Assembly: GCA_964428835.1 (NCBI GenBank)
Contig: CAYRZQ010000006.1
Span: 1 to 64,000, forward strand
Length of the DNA stretch: 64,000 nt
Direction of reading: 5' to 3'
Source of the DNA: JAIXWP01 sp964428835
GTDB lineage: Bacteria > Bacteroidota > Bacteroidia > Flavobacteriales_D > Sanyastnellaceae
The notes beneath the pieces are model-generated. The model ran no database searches and was not told the DNA's origin. It worked only from the letters and a program-made list of their open reading frames with translations. The position numbers and the translations under genes are program-made. Below are positions 45,309-53,787 of this stretch, piece after piece; within the stretch, counting starts at the first letter, position 1, and each line of letters opens with the position of its first letter.

Positions 45309-46281
45309 TCTTATAAAGCTCTCCCAGATCTGGCTGAAGGATGATTTCTATGCGGCGGTTCTTGGCTTTGTCTGAACCAATCGGCATGTATTCACTGCGT
45401 CCGGCAGCACTTAATATTTGGGGCTTAATATTACTGTTGGCAGTCATGATCTTTACAACTTCAGTAGCGCGTAGCACGCTCAATTCCCAGTTGTCGCGAG
45501 GTACAGAAGTAGAACGCAATTGATCTGTATCGGTATGACCTTCAACGATGATTTCCATGTCAACTTCGTTCTCAATAGCCTTCGCAAGATCTACCAAAGC
45601 CTTGCGCCCGTTGGGGTCAACTGCTGTAGAACCCGATGCAAAAAGGAGCTTTGCTTCCATACTCACATATACGCGACCATTTTTTTCTGTTACTGTAAGA
45701 CCCTTGTCCTTGAAGCCCAATAAGGCGTTTTGAACTTTGTCTCGCAGTGCTTCACTAGCTGCTTGCTGAGCAGCCAAAAGGTCTTCCAACTCCGTGAGTC
45801 GTGCTTCACGGTCTTTTAATTCTCCGTTCGCTTTATCAATAGCAGCTTGCTTTTCATTGAGGTTTGTCTCCAGAGCTTTCAACATATCCTCTTTTTTCTG
45901 AAGCGCTTCTTGTGTCTTTGAAAGCTCATTCGCTAGCTTCTGATTCTCACCCGTGGCTTGTGATAAAAGCTCATTGCTCTTCTTGCTCAAAATGTCATTC
46001 AACTCATTGATTTTGTCATACTGCACTTTCAACTGACGGTACTGCTTTCCGTAGTCCGCAGTATCAATCTTCAACTCATCTATTTCTTTTCCTCGCACTG
46101 TGAGCGCAGTATTAAGCTCAAGCTCTGATGCCTTTAAACGCTCGTTTTCTTTTTTCAACTGATCATTTTCTGATACAATTGAGTTTTTCTTCGCTTCGAG
46201 GTCACTGTATTTGCGATGACTCACACACGATGAAATGCTAAGCGTCAAACCCGCTGCAAGCAATAGGATGGTAGATTTCAT
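45289..46281 (-). CDS. OmpA-family peptidoglycan-binding lipoprotein
   Basis: 330 residues from ATG 46281. Lipoprotein signal with lipobox near SISSC (about residue 16), a long coiled coil (about 25-190), then an OmpA-like domain (about 200-320): FASGSTAVDPNGRKAL, IIVEGHTDTDQLRST, NWELSVLRATEVVKIM and KAKNRRIEIIL. It anchors the outer membrane to peptidoglycan through the NxxLSxxRA and RRxE-type contacts. The 3' end overlaps recO by 20 bp on the opposite strand. Confidence 0.92.
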   Translation of the reverse strand: MKSTILLLAAGLTLSISSCVSHRKYSDLEAKKNSIVSENDQLKKENERLKASELELNTALTVRGKEIDELKIDTADYGKQYRQLKVQYDKINELNDILSKKSNELLSQATGENQKLANELSKTQEALQKKEDMLKALETNLNEKQAAIDKANGELKDREARLTELEDLLAAQQAASEALRDKVQNALLGFKDKGLTVTEKNGRVYVSMEAKLLFASGSTAVDPNGRKALVDLAKAIENEVDMEIIVEGHTDTDQLRSTSVPRDNWELSVLRATEVVKIMTANSNIKPQILSAAGRSEYMPIGSDKAKNRRIEIILQPDLGELYKIIESQK

Positions 46282-46370
46282 ATTTATAATTATTGTGATA
46301 CAAAATTGAGATAAATAGGAATGAAAAAACACAGTTGTGAATTTAATTTTTCACAAAAGAAAATTGAAAA

Positions 46371-47504
46371 TCAACTCCTCAATTGGTAGTGAACTTTAAA
46401 CGAAAGATCCGTGAGAACGAGCTTTGAATAACAGTTTTGATTGATGTCATAAAAGGCATCGGTAATAAGCTCCATCAGATTTTCTGCATTTTTTTCATTA
46501 ATAAATACAGAAAATTTTGCGCTAAACGCAGCTTCTTGTTCATTCATTCGCGCCAATTCATGGCCTGCATAGTTTAAGACAAGATTTTGTCGAACTTGAT
46601 CCAGAGCATACATCAAAAATTCCTTTTGATCCTCACGCATCAAGCCATGCATTTGGTCTGCCCACTTCACTATTTCAGCAATATCTTTTTTCCAGCACAT
46701 GCGCATCCACTCAATGAATTGAGTGCTATACATCATGTTGGGATCATTGCTATTCACAAGAAGACTGGCTCTCCACCAGTTGCCATCGACGTAGTGTGTA
46801 ATACCAGAGGCGGTTTGATCTGCTACTCCTTGAAGCATCAGCGCCTCCTTGATATCTCCGTCGGTAAGTTTTGGAACAACCAACGTTTGAACACGCGAAA
46901 GTATCGTTGAAAGCATGCGCTCTACATTTGAGGCCACCAATAGAAATACAGTGTGATCAGGAGGTTCTTCTAAAGTTTTCAGCAGCTTGTTAGCCGTATC
47001 TGTGCTCAAATATTCAGGCAGCCAAAGAATGAGGAACTTATAACCACCATCATGACTGCGAAGTGAAATTCGTTTCACAATGTGTTCGGCTTCTGCAACC
47101 CCCAGTTGCAACACCTTGTTTTCTTTAGTAATAATTCCTCTCCAATGATCGAGATCCATGTAAGGAGAAGCAAGCAATGTCTCGCGCCATTCTTTGCCAT
47201 AATGCCCACTATTCGTCTTATCTCCACCTCCTTCACCTTTGGGTTTATTGAAGTAGGGAAATGAAAAATGCACATCAGGATGCTGCAAAGTGCTGTGCTT
47301 ACGACACGAAGGGCAGGTGCCGCACGAGTCAGTTTCTGATTTATTCGGACAACTTATATATTGTGCAAAAGCAAGGGCCAAGGCTAAATTACCCGATCCC
47401 TCAGGCCCCAAAAGCATAATGGCATGCGCCAAACGTCCGTCGTGAAACGAGCGCAACAGCCGTGTTTTGGTTTCTTCTTGACCTATGACATCCTTAAACT
47501 GCAC
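46371..47504 (-). CDS. holB: DNA polymerase III subunit delta'
   Basis: 377 residues from GTG 47504. FKDVIGQEETKTRLLRSFHDGRLAHAIMLLGPEGSG starts the AAA+-like clamp-loader domain; the P-loop lysine is replaced by Asn (GPEGSGNLALA), as expected for a subunit that does not hydrolyse ATP. A zinc module reads SCPNKSETDSCGTCPSCRKH. LPEYLSTDTANKLLKTLEEPP and SRVQTL mark the later sensor regions. It is part of the clamp loader. Upstream on the same strand are tRNA(GAC), gldH and ricT, a gene group often found together in Bacteroidota. Confidence 0.9.
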   Translation of the reverse strand: MQFKDVIGQEETKTRLLRSFHDGRLAHAIMLLGPEGSGNLALALAFAQYISCPNKSETDSCGTCPSCRKHSTLQHPDVHFSFPYFNKPKGEGGGDKTNSGHYGKEWRETLLASPYMDLDHWRGIITKENKVLQLGVAEAEHIVKRISLRSHDGGYKFLILWLPEYLSTDTANKLLKTLEEPPDHTVFLLVASNVERMLSTILSRVQTLVVPKLTDGDIKEALMLQGVADQTASGITHYVDGNWWRASLLVNSNDPNMMYSTQFIEWMRMCWKKDIAEIVKWADQMHGLMREDQKEFLMYALDQVRQNLVLNYAGHELARMNEQEAAFSAKFSVFINEKNAENLMELITDAFYDINQNCYSKLVLTDLSFKVHYQLRS

Positions 47505-47539
47505 GAGTATATTTTTAGCGAATGTATAAAAGAAAAAAG

Positions 47540-47614
47540 TGGGTTGTGCCGGGTTCGAACCAGCGACCCCTACGTTGTCGACGTAGTGCTCTAAACCAGC
47601 TGAGCTAACAACCC
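47540..47614 (-). tRNA. tRNA-Val (GAC), unusual C33
   Basis: 75-nt cloverleaf: acceptor GGGTTGT/ACAACCC (perfect), D arm GCTC...GAGC, anticodon stem CTACG/CGTAG, loop TCGACAA, T arm GCTGG-TTCGAAC-CCGGC. The middle of the 7-nt loop is GAC (Val). The base before it is C, where U33 is almost universal. CCA is not encoded. It sits between gldH and holB, probably in their transcript. Confidence 0.9.
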
Positions 47615-47620
47615 ATAATT

Positions 47621-48094
47621 CTAGTTGGATTTTGACAATCGAAAACCTACATCGTAAATGCCGGGTAGATCGTCGGTGCGCATTGCTTGATAAATGCCAA
47701 CTTTGTAATGCCCTGACAAAGGAAAGCGTTTACGCTCACGAAATAAAATTCTATTGTCGAAAATTTTTCCAAGACCTCGACCATACCAGTTGCCGTATGC
47801 ATCTGCCAGCGGACATTCTAGAGTATCAATGCTTTTTTTGCCGTTCGGAAACTCCATTTCCACAAAAACAAACAAATTGCTATAAGCATACTCTTCGCCG
47901 TTACGAACATTTACATAAAAATTGAACAAAGAATTCGTGTCCTGAATGTCGAACTCAAAGGTCTTTCCATCTTTAACATTCCATACCCCGCTTTCTATGT
48001 CGGCGTTTTCTTCAAACACTACATTATCATCACATGATACTAGTACGACTGAGGATAAAAGTAGGATTAATGGAAATAAAAAACTTAGCCTCAT
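47621..48094 (-). CDS. gldH: Gliding motility lipoprotein GldH
   Basis: 157 residues, usual GldH length. Lipoprotein signal with SVVLVSC (Cys about 21) followed by DDNVVFEENADIESGVW. Internal family features: NFYVNVRNGEEYAYSNLFVF, DTLECPLADAYGNWYGRGLGKIFDN and FPLSGHYKVGIYQAMR. GldH is one of the Gld lipoproteins needed for gliding motility in Flavobacterium johnsoniae. Its start overlaps the ricT stop by 4 bp, so it is translationally coupled to ricT. Confidence 0.9.
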   Translation of the reverse strand: MRLSFLFPLILLLSSVVLVSCDDNVVFEENADIESGVWNVKDGKTFEFDIQDTNSLFNFYVNVRNGEEYAYSNLFVFVEMEFPNGKKSIDTLECPLADAYGNWYGRGLGKIFDNRILFRERKRFPLSGHYKVGIYQAMRTDDLPGIYDVGFRLSKSN

Positions 48095-49578
48095 TGCGCC
48101 TGACCTCCACCAGGATTAGTTGGTTTATCCCTGCGCGGGCCACGGTTTCTGTTATTATTATTTCTCCTCGGTCCTCTATTCTGATTCCCCTGTTCATTGT
48201 TCTTTGTTCCTTGTTCCCTCGTTCCTTGTTCCCTCGCCCCCTGTTCCTTGTTCCTGTTCTCGTTCCTGTTCTCGTTCCTGTTTTGATTCCCCTGTTCCTT
48301 GTTCCTGTTCTCGTTCCTGTTCTGATTCCCCTGTTCCTTGTTCCTGTTCTCGTTCCTGTTCTGATTCCCTTGTTCTCTGTTCCCTTGTTCCCTGTTCTTT
48401 GTTCCCTGTTCCCTGTTCCCTTGTTCCCTGTTCCTTGTTCCCTGTTCTTTGTTCCTGTTCTGATTCCCTCTTCCTTTTGGCTTTCTGCGTTTTTGGTCAA
48501 AACGAGTAAGGCTATCCTGACCTACTACTTGAGCGAAGTCTGTTTCTTCAATCTCCACTTCCTCCTCCATGAAGTCTTCTACATCTTCAATAGCGATACC
48601 TTTTTTATTCATCTCAATAATCTCCTTTACCGCATCTACTGAAAGAGGGAAGGGTGATTCACCAGGTTGGCCTTCGTAGATATAGTAGAGAGTACGTTTG
48701 AAAATATCGGTTTTGAAATGAGAGGCAATGCCTTTTGGTAACTTCAATTTAACCGACGTGCTTGGAAGATCTTTCAAAGCCTCGGCGTATTGATCTAATT
48801 CATAATTGAGGCAGCACTTCAACTTACCACATTGACCTGCTAACTTAGAGGGGTTCAATGAAAGTTGCTGATAACGCGCTGCGCTTGTCGAAACAGCCCT
48901 AAAATCTGTGAGCCATGAAGAACAACACAATTCGCGGCCACAAGAACCGATGCCGCCAAGGCGTCCAGCTTCTACGCGATAGCCGATTTGGCGCATTTCG
49001 ATTTTGACACGAAATTCTTCAGCATATTTTTTAATCAACTCACGGAAGTCCACTCGGTCATCAGCTGTGTAGTAGAATGTAACTTTGGTTTTGTCACCTT
49101 GGTACTCTACATCGCTAATTTTCATTTGAAGATCAAGCGATCGAGCGATGGTACGGGCGCGCATCATCGTGTCTTGCTCGAGTTTGCGTGCCTCCTGCCA
49201 TTTCTCTATATCTTCTTGCTTTGCTTTTCTAAATACTTTTTTAATCTCGTAATTGTCTTTGACGTCCTTGCGTTTCATTTGCATACGCACCAGCTCGCCC
49301 ACAATGGAGACAACACCAATGTCATGACCAGGAGACGCCTCCACGGCCACAACATCCCCAGGAAACAACTCGAGTCCACTTGTATTTCGATAAAATCCTT
49401 TTCTACTGTTTTTAAAACGAACTTCAACAATATCAAACGCTTTCTGACCAAGAGGAACTTCCATTCCTGCGAGCCAATCGAAAACATCTAATTTATTACA
49501 ACCGTAGGTTCCGCAAGCGCCATTGTTTTTACAACCACCTGGTAAACCATTATTTGAAGAACAACTTGAACATCCCAT
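48091..49578 (-). CDS. ricT: RicT/PSP1-domain protein with simple-repeat C-terminal tail
   Basis: 495 residues. N-terminal cysteine cluster MGCSSCSSNNGLPGGCKNNGACGTYGCNK-type (broken here for length), then the PSP1 domain (about 50-310) with VEVRFKNSRKGFY, GGIGSCGRELCCSSWL and LAGQCGKLKCCLNYE cysteine motifs known from RicT/YaaT, part of an Fe-S-containing RNA-processing regulatory complex in Bacillus. The last 130 or so residues are low complexity (NREQGNREQGTKNREQG, NQNRNENRNKEQG) and disordered by expectation. That tail is encoded by the GTTC-word simple repeat also found in intergenic DNA here. gldH follows with a 4-bp overlap; a -7 box lies upstream. Confidence 0.9.
   Translation of the reverse strand: MGCSSCSSNNGLPGGCKNNGACGTYGCNKLDVFDWLAGMEVPLGQKAFDIVEVRFKNSRKGFYRNTSGLELFPGDVVAVEASPGHDIGVVSIVGELVRMQMKRKDVKDNYEIKKVFRKAKQEDIEKWQEARKLEQDTMMRARTIARSLDLQMKISDVEYQGDKTKVTFYYTADDRVDFRELIKKYAEEFRVKIEMRQIGYRVEAGRLGGIGSCGRELCCSSWLTDFRAVSTSAARYQQLSLNPSKLAGQCGKLKCCLNYELDQYAEALKDLPSTSVKLKLPKGIASHFKTDIFKRTLYYIYEGQPGESPFPLSVDAVKEIIEMNKKGIAIEDVEDFMEEEVEIEETDFAQVVGQDSLTRFDQKRRKPKGRGNQNRNKEQGTRNREQGNREQGTKNREQGNREQGNQNRNENRNKEQGNQNRNENRNKEQGNQNRNENRNENRNKEQGAREQGTREQGTKNNEQGNQNRGPRRNNNNRNRGPRRDKPTNPGGGQAQ
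48181..48470. repeat. GTTCC/TGTTC simple-sequence array inside ricT
   Basis: About 290 bp composed of GTTCCTTGTTCC, CCTGTTCTCGTTCC and GTTCCCTG words. It encodes the Arg/Asn/Gln/Glu-rich tail of RicT and keeps the frame open on both strands. Confidence 0.9.
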
Positions 49579-49628
49579 GTTATAATTTCTTTTTCGTCAT
49601 TACACTAAATTCCATCTCACGTATTTCG

Positions 49629-49636
49629 CAAATATA
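49629..49636 (-). promoter_or_regulatory. -7 box TATATTTG of ricT-gldH operon
   Basis: Minus-strand TAnnTTTG, 50 nt upstream of the ricT start at 49578. Confidence 0.55.
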
Positions 49637-49674
49637 GACGTGCGGGTACAAGGTACAATAATTTAAGAGTGAGG

Positions 49675-49698
49675 AAAAAAATATGGACTTCCTCCATA
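49675..49698 (-). terminator. Terminator of the MORN-like gene
   Basis: TATGGA-GGAAG-TCCATA on the minus strand followed by TTTTTTT, just past the stop at 49707. Confidence 0.8.
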
Positions 49699-49706
49699 AC
49701 TAATTC

Positions 49707-51326
49707 CTAACGGTTTTTTCCTTTAGATGGTGGCACCGGCGCTCCTCCTGGACTTCCTTCGAGTACTTTGACGAGACTGCCGTTTTCATATTTTTCTTTT
49801 AATATAATACCACCAGTTTTAGGGTCGTACGTGGTGCGAGTACCGTGACGCTTATTATTCTTGTAACCGCACTCCTCGGTGAGTTTTCCATTTTCTCCAT
49901 ACATCAAGGACTTTCCTTCCAGTTTGCCTGAATTATAAGTGCACTGTCTCAATAACGATCCGTGAGGATAGTAATACTCCCATTTGTCGTGAGGTTTACC
50001 ATTGAGATAGGAGCCCTTACTTTCAAGTTTGCCAGCTTCATTATACATTTCAAAAGGACCGTTCAGCACGCCAGCCTCATTATACATCTCACGTTTTTCA
50101 TATTTGCCTTTCTCATTCCAATAGGTCCACTCGCCAGTTTTGATATCTCCATTCCAACTCCCGCTGTAGTTTTTGTATCCATTGGGGAAGAATCCCTCCC
50201 AATAGCCTTTCATCTTGCCTTTTTCAAAACCTCCCTTGTCTTTTATTTTCCCATTTTCATAGTAGTTGACCCAAGGCCCTTCTTCGAGATCGTCTTTGAA
50301 AGAGCCCTCCATGAGCGTCTTTCCGCTTTCATACCAATACATCCATTTGCCTTGCTTCAATCCATTTTCAAAACTTCCTTCTTTCCAAGGCTCTCCCTTA
50401 TAATATTGATATTTCCAAGGCCCATTCATTTTACCAGCTTGATAGTTGCCCCAACTCTGCTTTGTGCCGTTTTTGTAGTAATAGGTCCATGCTCCAGATT
50501 GCACATCATTATCAAATGAACCTTCGATGTCTTTACTGCCGTCTTCCAAATACCATTTCCAATCCCCATCTTTTTTACCTTGCTTGTGACTGCCAGAAAC
50601 TTTTAATTTACCATTGGAGTAGTACTCCTCGAATGGACCGTCGAGAATACCTTTCGAATAACTTGTTTTGCGCTTGGTCTTCGTAGTTGGAAAATATTCT
50701 GCCCACTCGCCGTCCTTTAATCCATTGCTGTATCTGCCATTCACACGAAAAGAGCCGCCGGAGTAATATTCTTCATACGCGCCTTCTGGCAAGCCGTTTA
50801 CATACACAGTGCGCTCTTTAATTCTCCCGTTTTCATAGAAGGTTTCAACTTTTCCATTTCCATTTCTAATCAGACATTTTTTATCATCACTGAATTTTGT
50901 AATCAAGAGCACCAGCGTGTCGAGATGCTTTTCTGTAAGTAGCGTGTCCCCGTTGGGGAAGAAGTAATTCCAGATTCCAATCTTCTTTCCTTTTTGAAAG
51001 TAACCCTCCTCAAGAAGGATTCCCGTGCTCGTGAATGTTCGCTGAATACTATCTTGGAGATCTTCTTTAAAATATCCCTCGATTTTTATTTGCCCGTTGG
51101 AATGGTACTGAGTTACGGCGCCATGAAATTTTCCCCTTTTGTAATTCGTCACTTCTTGCAATGCGCCGTCCTCATAGAAGTAGCGCCAGGTGCTGTCTTC
51201 CATGCCGCGCAGATAAATGCCGACACTACGTGTTTTACCGTTGGGATATTTATCCTCAAACTCTTGGCGTTGAGAAAATACAGAGCTCGATAAGACAAAT
51301 AGTAGAATGATGAATGAATACTTCAT
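49707..51326 (-). CDS. Exported MORN-variant (YwqK-like) repeat protein
   Basis: 539 residues from ATG 51326, chosen because MKYSFIILLFVLSSSVFSQ is a signal peptide; 24 upstream codons would spoil it. The mature part is around 20 repeats of about 23 residues with the pattern YYxNGKxxxxGxFxxGKxxGxWxxYY, the MORN-variant form often labelled YwqK-like antitoxin repeats. These repeats make a beta-hairpin rod; the antitoxin label is not supported here, as no toxin gene is adjacent. Short Pro/Gly/Lys-rich tail, no T9SS domain. A -7 box TACTTTTG ends 4 nt before the start. Confidence 0.85.
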   Translation of the reverse strand: MKYSFIILLFVLSSSVFSQRQEFEDKYPNGKTRSVGIYLRGMEDSTWRYFYEDGALQEVTNYKRGKFHGAVTQYHSNGQIKIEGYFKEDLQDSIQRTFTSTGILLEEGYFQKGKKIGIWNYFFPNGDTLLTEKHLDTLVLLITKFSDDKKCLIRNGNGKVETFYENGRIKERTVYVNGLPEGAYEEYYSGGSFRVNGRYSNGLKDGEWAEYFPTTKTKRKTSYSKGILDGPFEEYYSNGKLKVSGSHKQGKKDGDWKWYLEDGSKDIEGSFDNDVQSGAWTYYYKNGTKQSWGNYQAGKMNGPWKYQYYKGEPWKEGSFENGLKQGKWMYWYESGKTLMEGSFKDDLEEGPWVNYYENGKIKDKGGFEKGKMKGYWEGFFPNGYKNYSGSWNGDIKTGEWTYWNEKGKYEKREMYNEAGVLNGPFEMYNEAGKLESKGSYLNGKPHDKWEYYYPHGSLLRQCTYNSGKLEGKSLMYGENGKLTEECGYKNNKRHGTRTTYDPKTGGIILKEKYENGSLVKVLEGSPGGAPVPPSKGKNR

Positions 51327-51330
51327 GAAA

Positions 51331-51338
51331 CAAAAGTA
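51331..51338 (-). promoter_or_regulatory. -7 box TACTTTTG of the MORN-like gene
   Basis: Minus-strand TAnnTTTG match ending 4 nt before ATG 51326; predicts a leaderless mRNA and supports that start. Confidence 0.5.
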
Positions 51339-51394
51339 ATAGGATAGAATAGGAAATGAAGGCGACTCATGATTGACATTGAACGATGAATTGT

Positions 51395-51874
51395 TCACAT
51401 CGCAATGCCTTTTCTATTCCATAAGCGCAGGTTGTAAATCAACGAGGGTGCACCACCAATTATTGCCGACACAATCATCAAGGACTGCAAGAGAGACAAA
51501 GGATTCGTAAATGAAGTATAAAATACAGCAGATATTGACAGGCTTGCCACGAGTACCAATCCCAGCCATACAATTCCTCCGATTGCGGCGAGCGCTACCT
51601 CGAAGGATGTCGTTCCTTGAATTTTTATATTGTCATCGTCGCTGTACGCCATTTCATTGTCTAGCGTATTGATGGCCTCAAAAGGCGAAAGCTGTAATAA
51701 TGGAAATGTTCGCAACACAAAGAGAATTTGTGCGCTGCAACCCAAGGTGAGCAAAGTAGATAAAATGAAATTATCTGGTGTCCACTCGATCGAATCAACG
51801 AAAAAAACACGACCCCAATAGGCTAGAATGACAATGACTGAAGTGATTAATGATATTCTTCCTAATCGCTTCAT
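51395..51874 (-). CDS. Four-helix membrane protein, unknown function
   Basis: 159 residues from ATG 51874 (MKRLGRISLITSV); a start four codons earlier is equally possible. Hydrophobic segments lie near residues 8-24, 36-56, 88-108 and 120-142, with a polar stretch NEMAYSDDDNIKIQG between the second and third. I do not recognise a family. It follows lepA on the same strand (stop of lepA to start: 13 bp), so the two are probably co-transcribed. Confidence 0.65.
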   Translation of the reverse strand: MKRLGRISLITSVIVILAYWGRVFFVDSIEWTPDNFILSTLLTLGCSAQILFVLRTFPLLQLSPFEAINTLDNEMAYSDDDNIKIQGTTSFEVALAAIGGIVWLGLVLVASLSISAVFYTSFTNPLSLLQSLMIVSAIIGGAPSLIYNLRLWNRKGIAM

Positions 51875-51887
51875 GCCAACATTCAAT

Positions 51888-53678
51888 TTAGGAGTTGAGT
51901 TTGAGAACTGCTAAAAATGCTTCTTGTGGCACCTCGACACTACCTACTTGACGCATGCGTTTCTTACCCTCTTTCTGCTTTTCCAAGAGTTTGCGCTTTC
52001 TGGAAATGTCACCTCCGTAACATTTAGCGGTAACGTCTTTTCTGAGCGCCTTGATGGTTTCGCGAGCGATGATTTTCGCTCCAATTGCAGCTTGTAATGC
52101 GATTTCAAACTGTTGTCTCGGGATGAGCTCCTTCAACTTCAAACAGATCTTTTTACCCAAATCAAAAGCATGGTCTCTGTGAATTAAAGCTGAAAGCGCA
52201 TCCACTTGATCACCATTCAAAAGAATGTCCATCTTAACAAGGTCACTCTGCTTGTATCCTGCTGGGAAATAGTCGAAAGACGCATATCCGCGCGATATTG
52301 TTTTCAAACGATCATAGAAGTCAAAAACAATTTCTGCCAAAGGCATCTCAAATGAAAGCTCAACACGATCAGATGTAAGATACAATTGGTTTGTAAGTAT
52401 GCCTCGCTTTTCTATACAGAGCGTCATTACTGATCCTACATATTCAGACTTTGTAATGACTTGTGCTTTGATGTACGGCTCTTCAACGTAGTCAAGTTTG
52501 GAAGGATCCGGTAACTCACTCGGATTGTGAATTTCAAGCTTTTCGCCTTTTGCGGTATAGGCAAAATAACTAACGTTTGGAACTGTCGTAATAACAGTCA
52601 TATTAAACTCACGCTCCAACCGCTCCTGGATAATTTCCATATGAAGCATTCCCAAGAAGCCACAACGGAATCCGAATCCGAGAGCTGCTGAACTTTCTGG
52701 TTCGAACACTAAAGAAGCGTCATTGAGCTGAAGCTTTTCCATAGAAGCACGCAACTCTTCGTAATCATCGGTGTCGACAGGATAAACTCCTGCGAATACC
52801 ATGGGCTTTACGTCCTCGAAACCTTTTACAGCTGTGGTGCATGGATTGGCTACGGTAGTGATAGTGTCACCAACTTTTACTTCCGTTGCTGTTTTGATTC
52901 CACTGATGATGTATCCTACGTCTCCTGCTGCAACAAAATCGCGAGGCTTAAGATCCAAACCGAGTACACCCACTTCATCCGCTTGATAAACGGTGTCGGT
53001 GCTCATGAATTTCACTTTTTCTCCTTTGCGAAGCGTGCCGTTCATTATTCTGAAATATGCGATGATGCCTCGAAATGAATTGAACATTGAGTCGAAGATC
53101 ATCGCTTGTAGAGGAGCTTCTGGATCGCCCTTTGGAGCAGGGATTCGCTCACAAATGGCCTCAAGAATAGTATCTACTCCAAGACCTGTTTTTCCAGAAG
53201 CCGAAAGAATGCTGTCTCTTTCACAACCAATCAAATCAACGATCTGATCTTTCACAACCTCTGGTTCTGCGTTTGGTAAGTCAAGTTTATTTAAAACAGG
53301 AATGATCTCTAAGTCGTGTTCCAACGCTAGATATAGGTTGGAGATCGTTTGTGCCTGAATTCCCTGAGTGCTATCTACAATGAGAAGTGCCCCTTCGCAT
53401 GCTGCAATAGAGCGTGACACTTCATAGCTGAAGTCCACGTGACCTGGGGTATCGATAAGATTGAGAATATACTTTTCGCCTTTGTGCATGTATTCCATTT
53501 GGATTGCATGCGCCTTGATGGTAATTCCTTTTTCCCGCTCTAAATCCATATCGTCCAGTGTTTGAGCCACTAGCTTGCGGTTGTCCACTGTGCCAGTAAC
53601 TTGCAAAAGACGATCTGCAAGTGTAGATTTACCATGGTCAATGTGTGCGATGATGCAAAAATTCCGTATATTCTTCAT
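51888..53678 (-). CDS. lepA: Elongation factor 4 (LepA)
   Basis: 596 residues, normal length. GTPase motifs: AHIDHGKSTLADRLL (G1), EREKGITIKA (G2), DTPGHVDFSYEVSR (G3), VLNKLDLPNA (G4), SASGKTGLG (G5). Then domain II, the EF-G-like domains and the LepA-specific C-terminal domain (VTAKCYGGDISRKRKLLEKQ). It is a ribosome-associated GTPase acting in initiation and in translation under stress. A -7 box (TATCTTTG) lies 23 nt upstream. Confidence 0.97.
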   Translation of the reverse strand: MKNIRNFCIIAHIDHGKSTLADRLLQVTGTVDNRKLVAQTLDDMDLEREKGITIKAHAIQMEYMHKGEKYILNLIDTPGHVDFSYEVSRSIAACEGALLIVDSTQGIQAQTISNLYLALEHDLEIIPVLNKLDLPNAEPEVVKDQIVDLIGCERDSILSASGKTGLGVDTILEAICERIPAPKGDPEAPLQAMIFDSMFNSFRGIIAYFRIMNGTLRKGEKVKFMSTDTVYQADEVGVLGLDLKPRDFVAAGDVGYIISGIKTATEVKVGDTITTVANPCTTAVKGFEDVKPMVFAGVYPVDTDDYEELRASMEKLQLNDASLVFEPESSAALGFGFRCGFLGMLHMEIIQERLEREFNMTVITTVPNVSYFAYTAKGEKLEIHNPSELPDPSKLDYVEEPYIKAQVITKSEYVGSVMTLCIEKRGILTNQLYLTSDRVELSFEMPLAEIVFDFYDRLKTISRGYASFDYFPAGYKQSDLVKMDILLNGDQVDALSALIHRDHAFDLGKKICLKLKELIPRQQFEIALQAAIGAKIIARETIKALRKDVTAKCYGGDISRKRKLLEKQKEGKKRMRQVGSVEVPQEAFLAVLKLNS

Positions 53679-53701
53679 ATTCTTTCCCCGCTAAAGGTTT
53701 G

Positions 53702-53709
53702 CAAAGATA
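53702..53709 (-). promoter_or_regulatory. -7 box TATCTTTG of lepA
   Basis: Minus-strand TAnnTTTG match, 23 nt upstream of the lepA ATG at 53678. Confidence 0.6.
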
Positions 53710-53731
53710 GGTGATAATACATTAGACAAAA

Positions 53732-53747
53732 CGCCTCAGTAGAGGCG
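53732..53747 (-). terminator. Terminator of the Lrp/AsnC gene
   Basis: CGCCTC-AGTA-GAGGCG stem-loop followed on the minus strand by TTTTGTCT, between the regulator and lepA. Confidence 0.75.
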
Positions 53748-53787
53748 AATCCTTTTAATAACTACTTACTGGTATCGCAAGTTCAAA

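Noticed and set aside
48034..48642. Long plus-strand ORFs opposite ricT
   Set aside because: They exist only because the GTTC-word repeat keeps several frames open; ricT on the minus strand has clear conserved motifs.
49707..51326. Toxin-antitoxin system suggested by the YwqK-like label
   Set aside because: No toxin gene is adjacent and the protein carries a signal peptide, so the label reflects only the MORN-type repeat.
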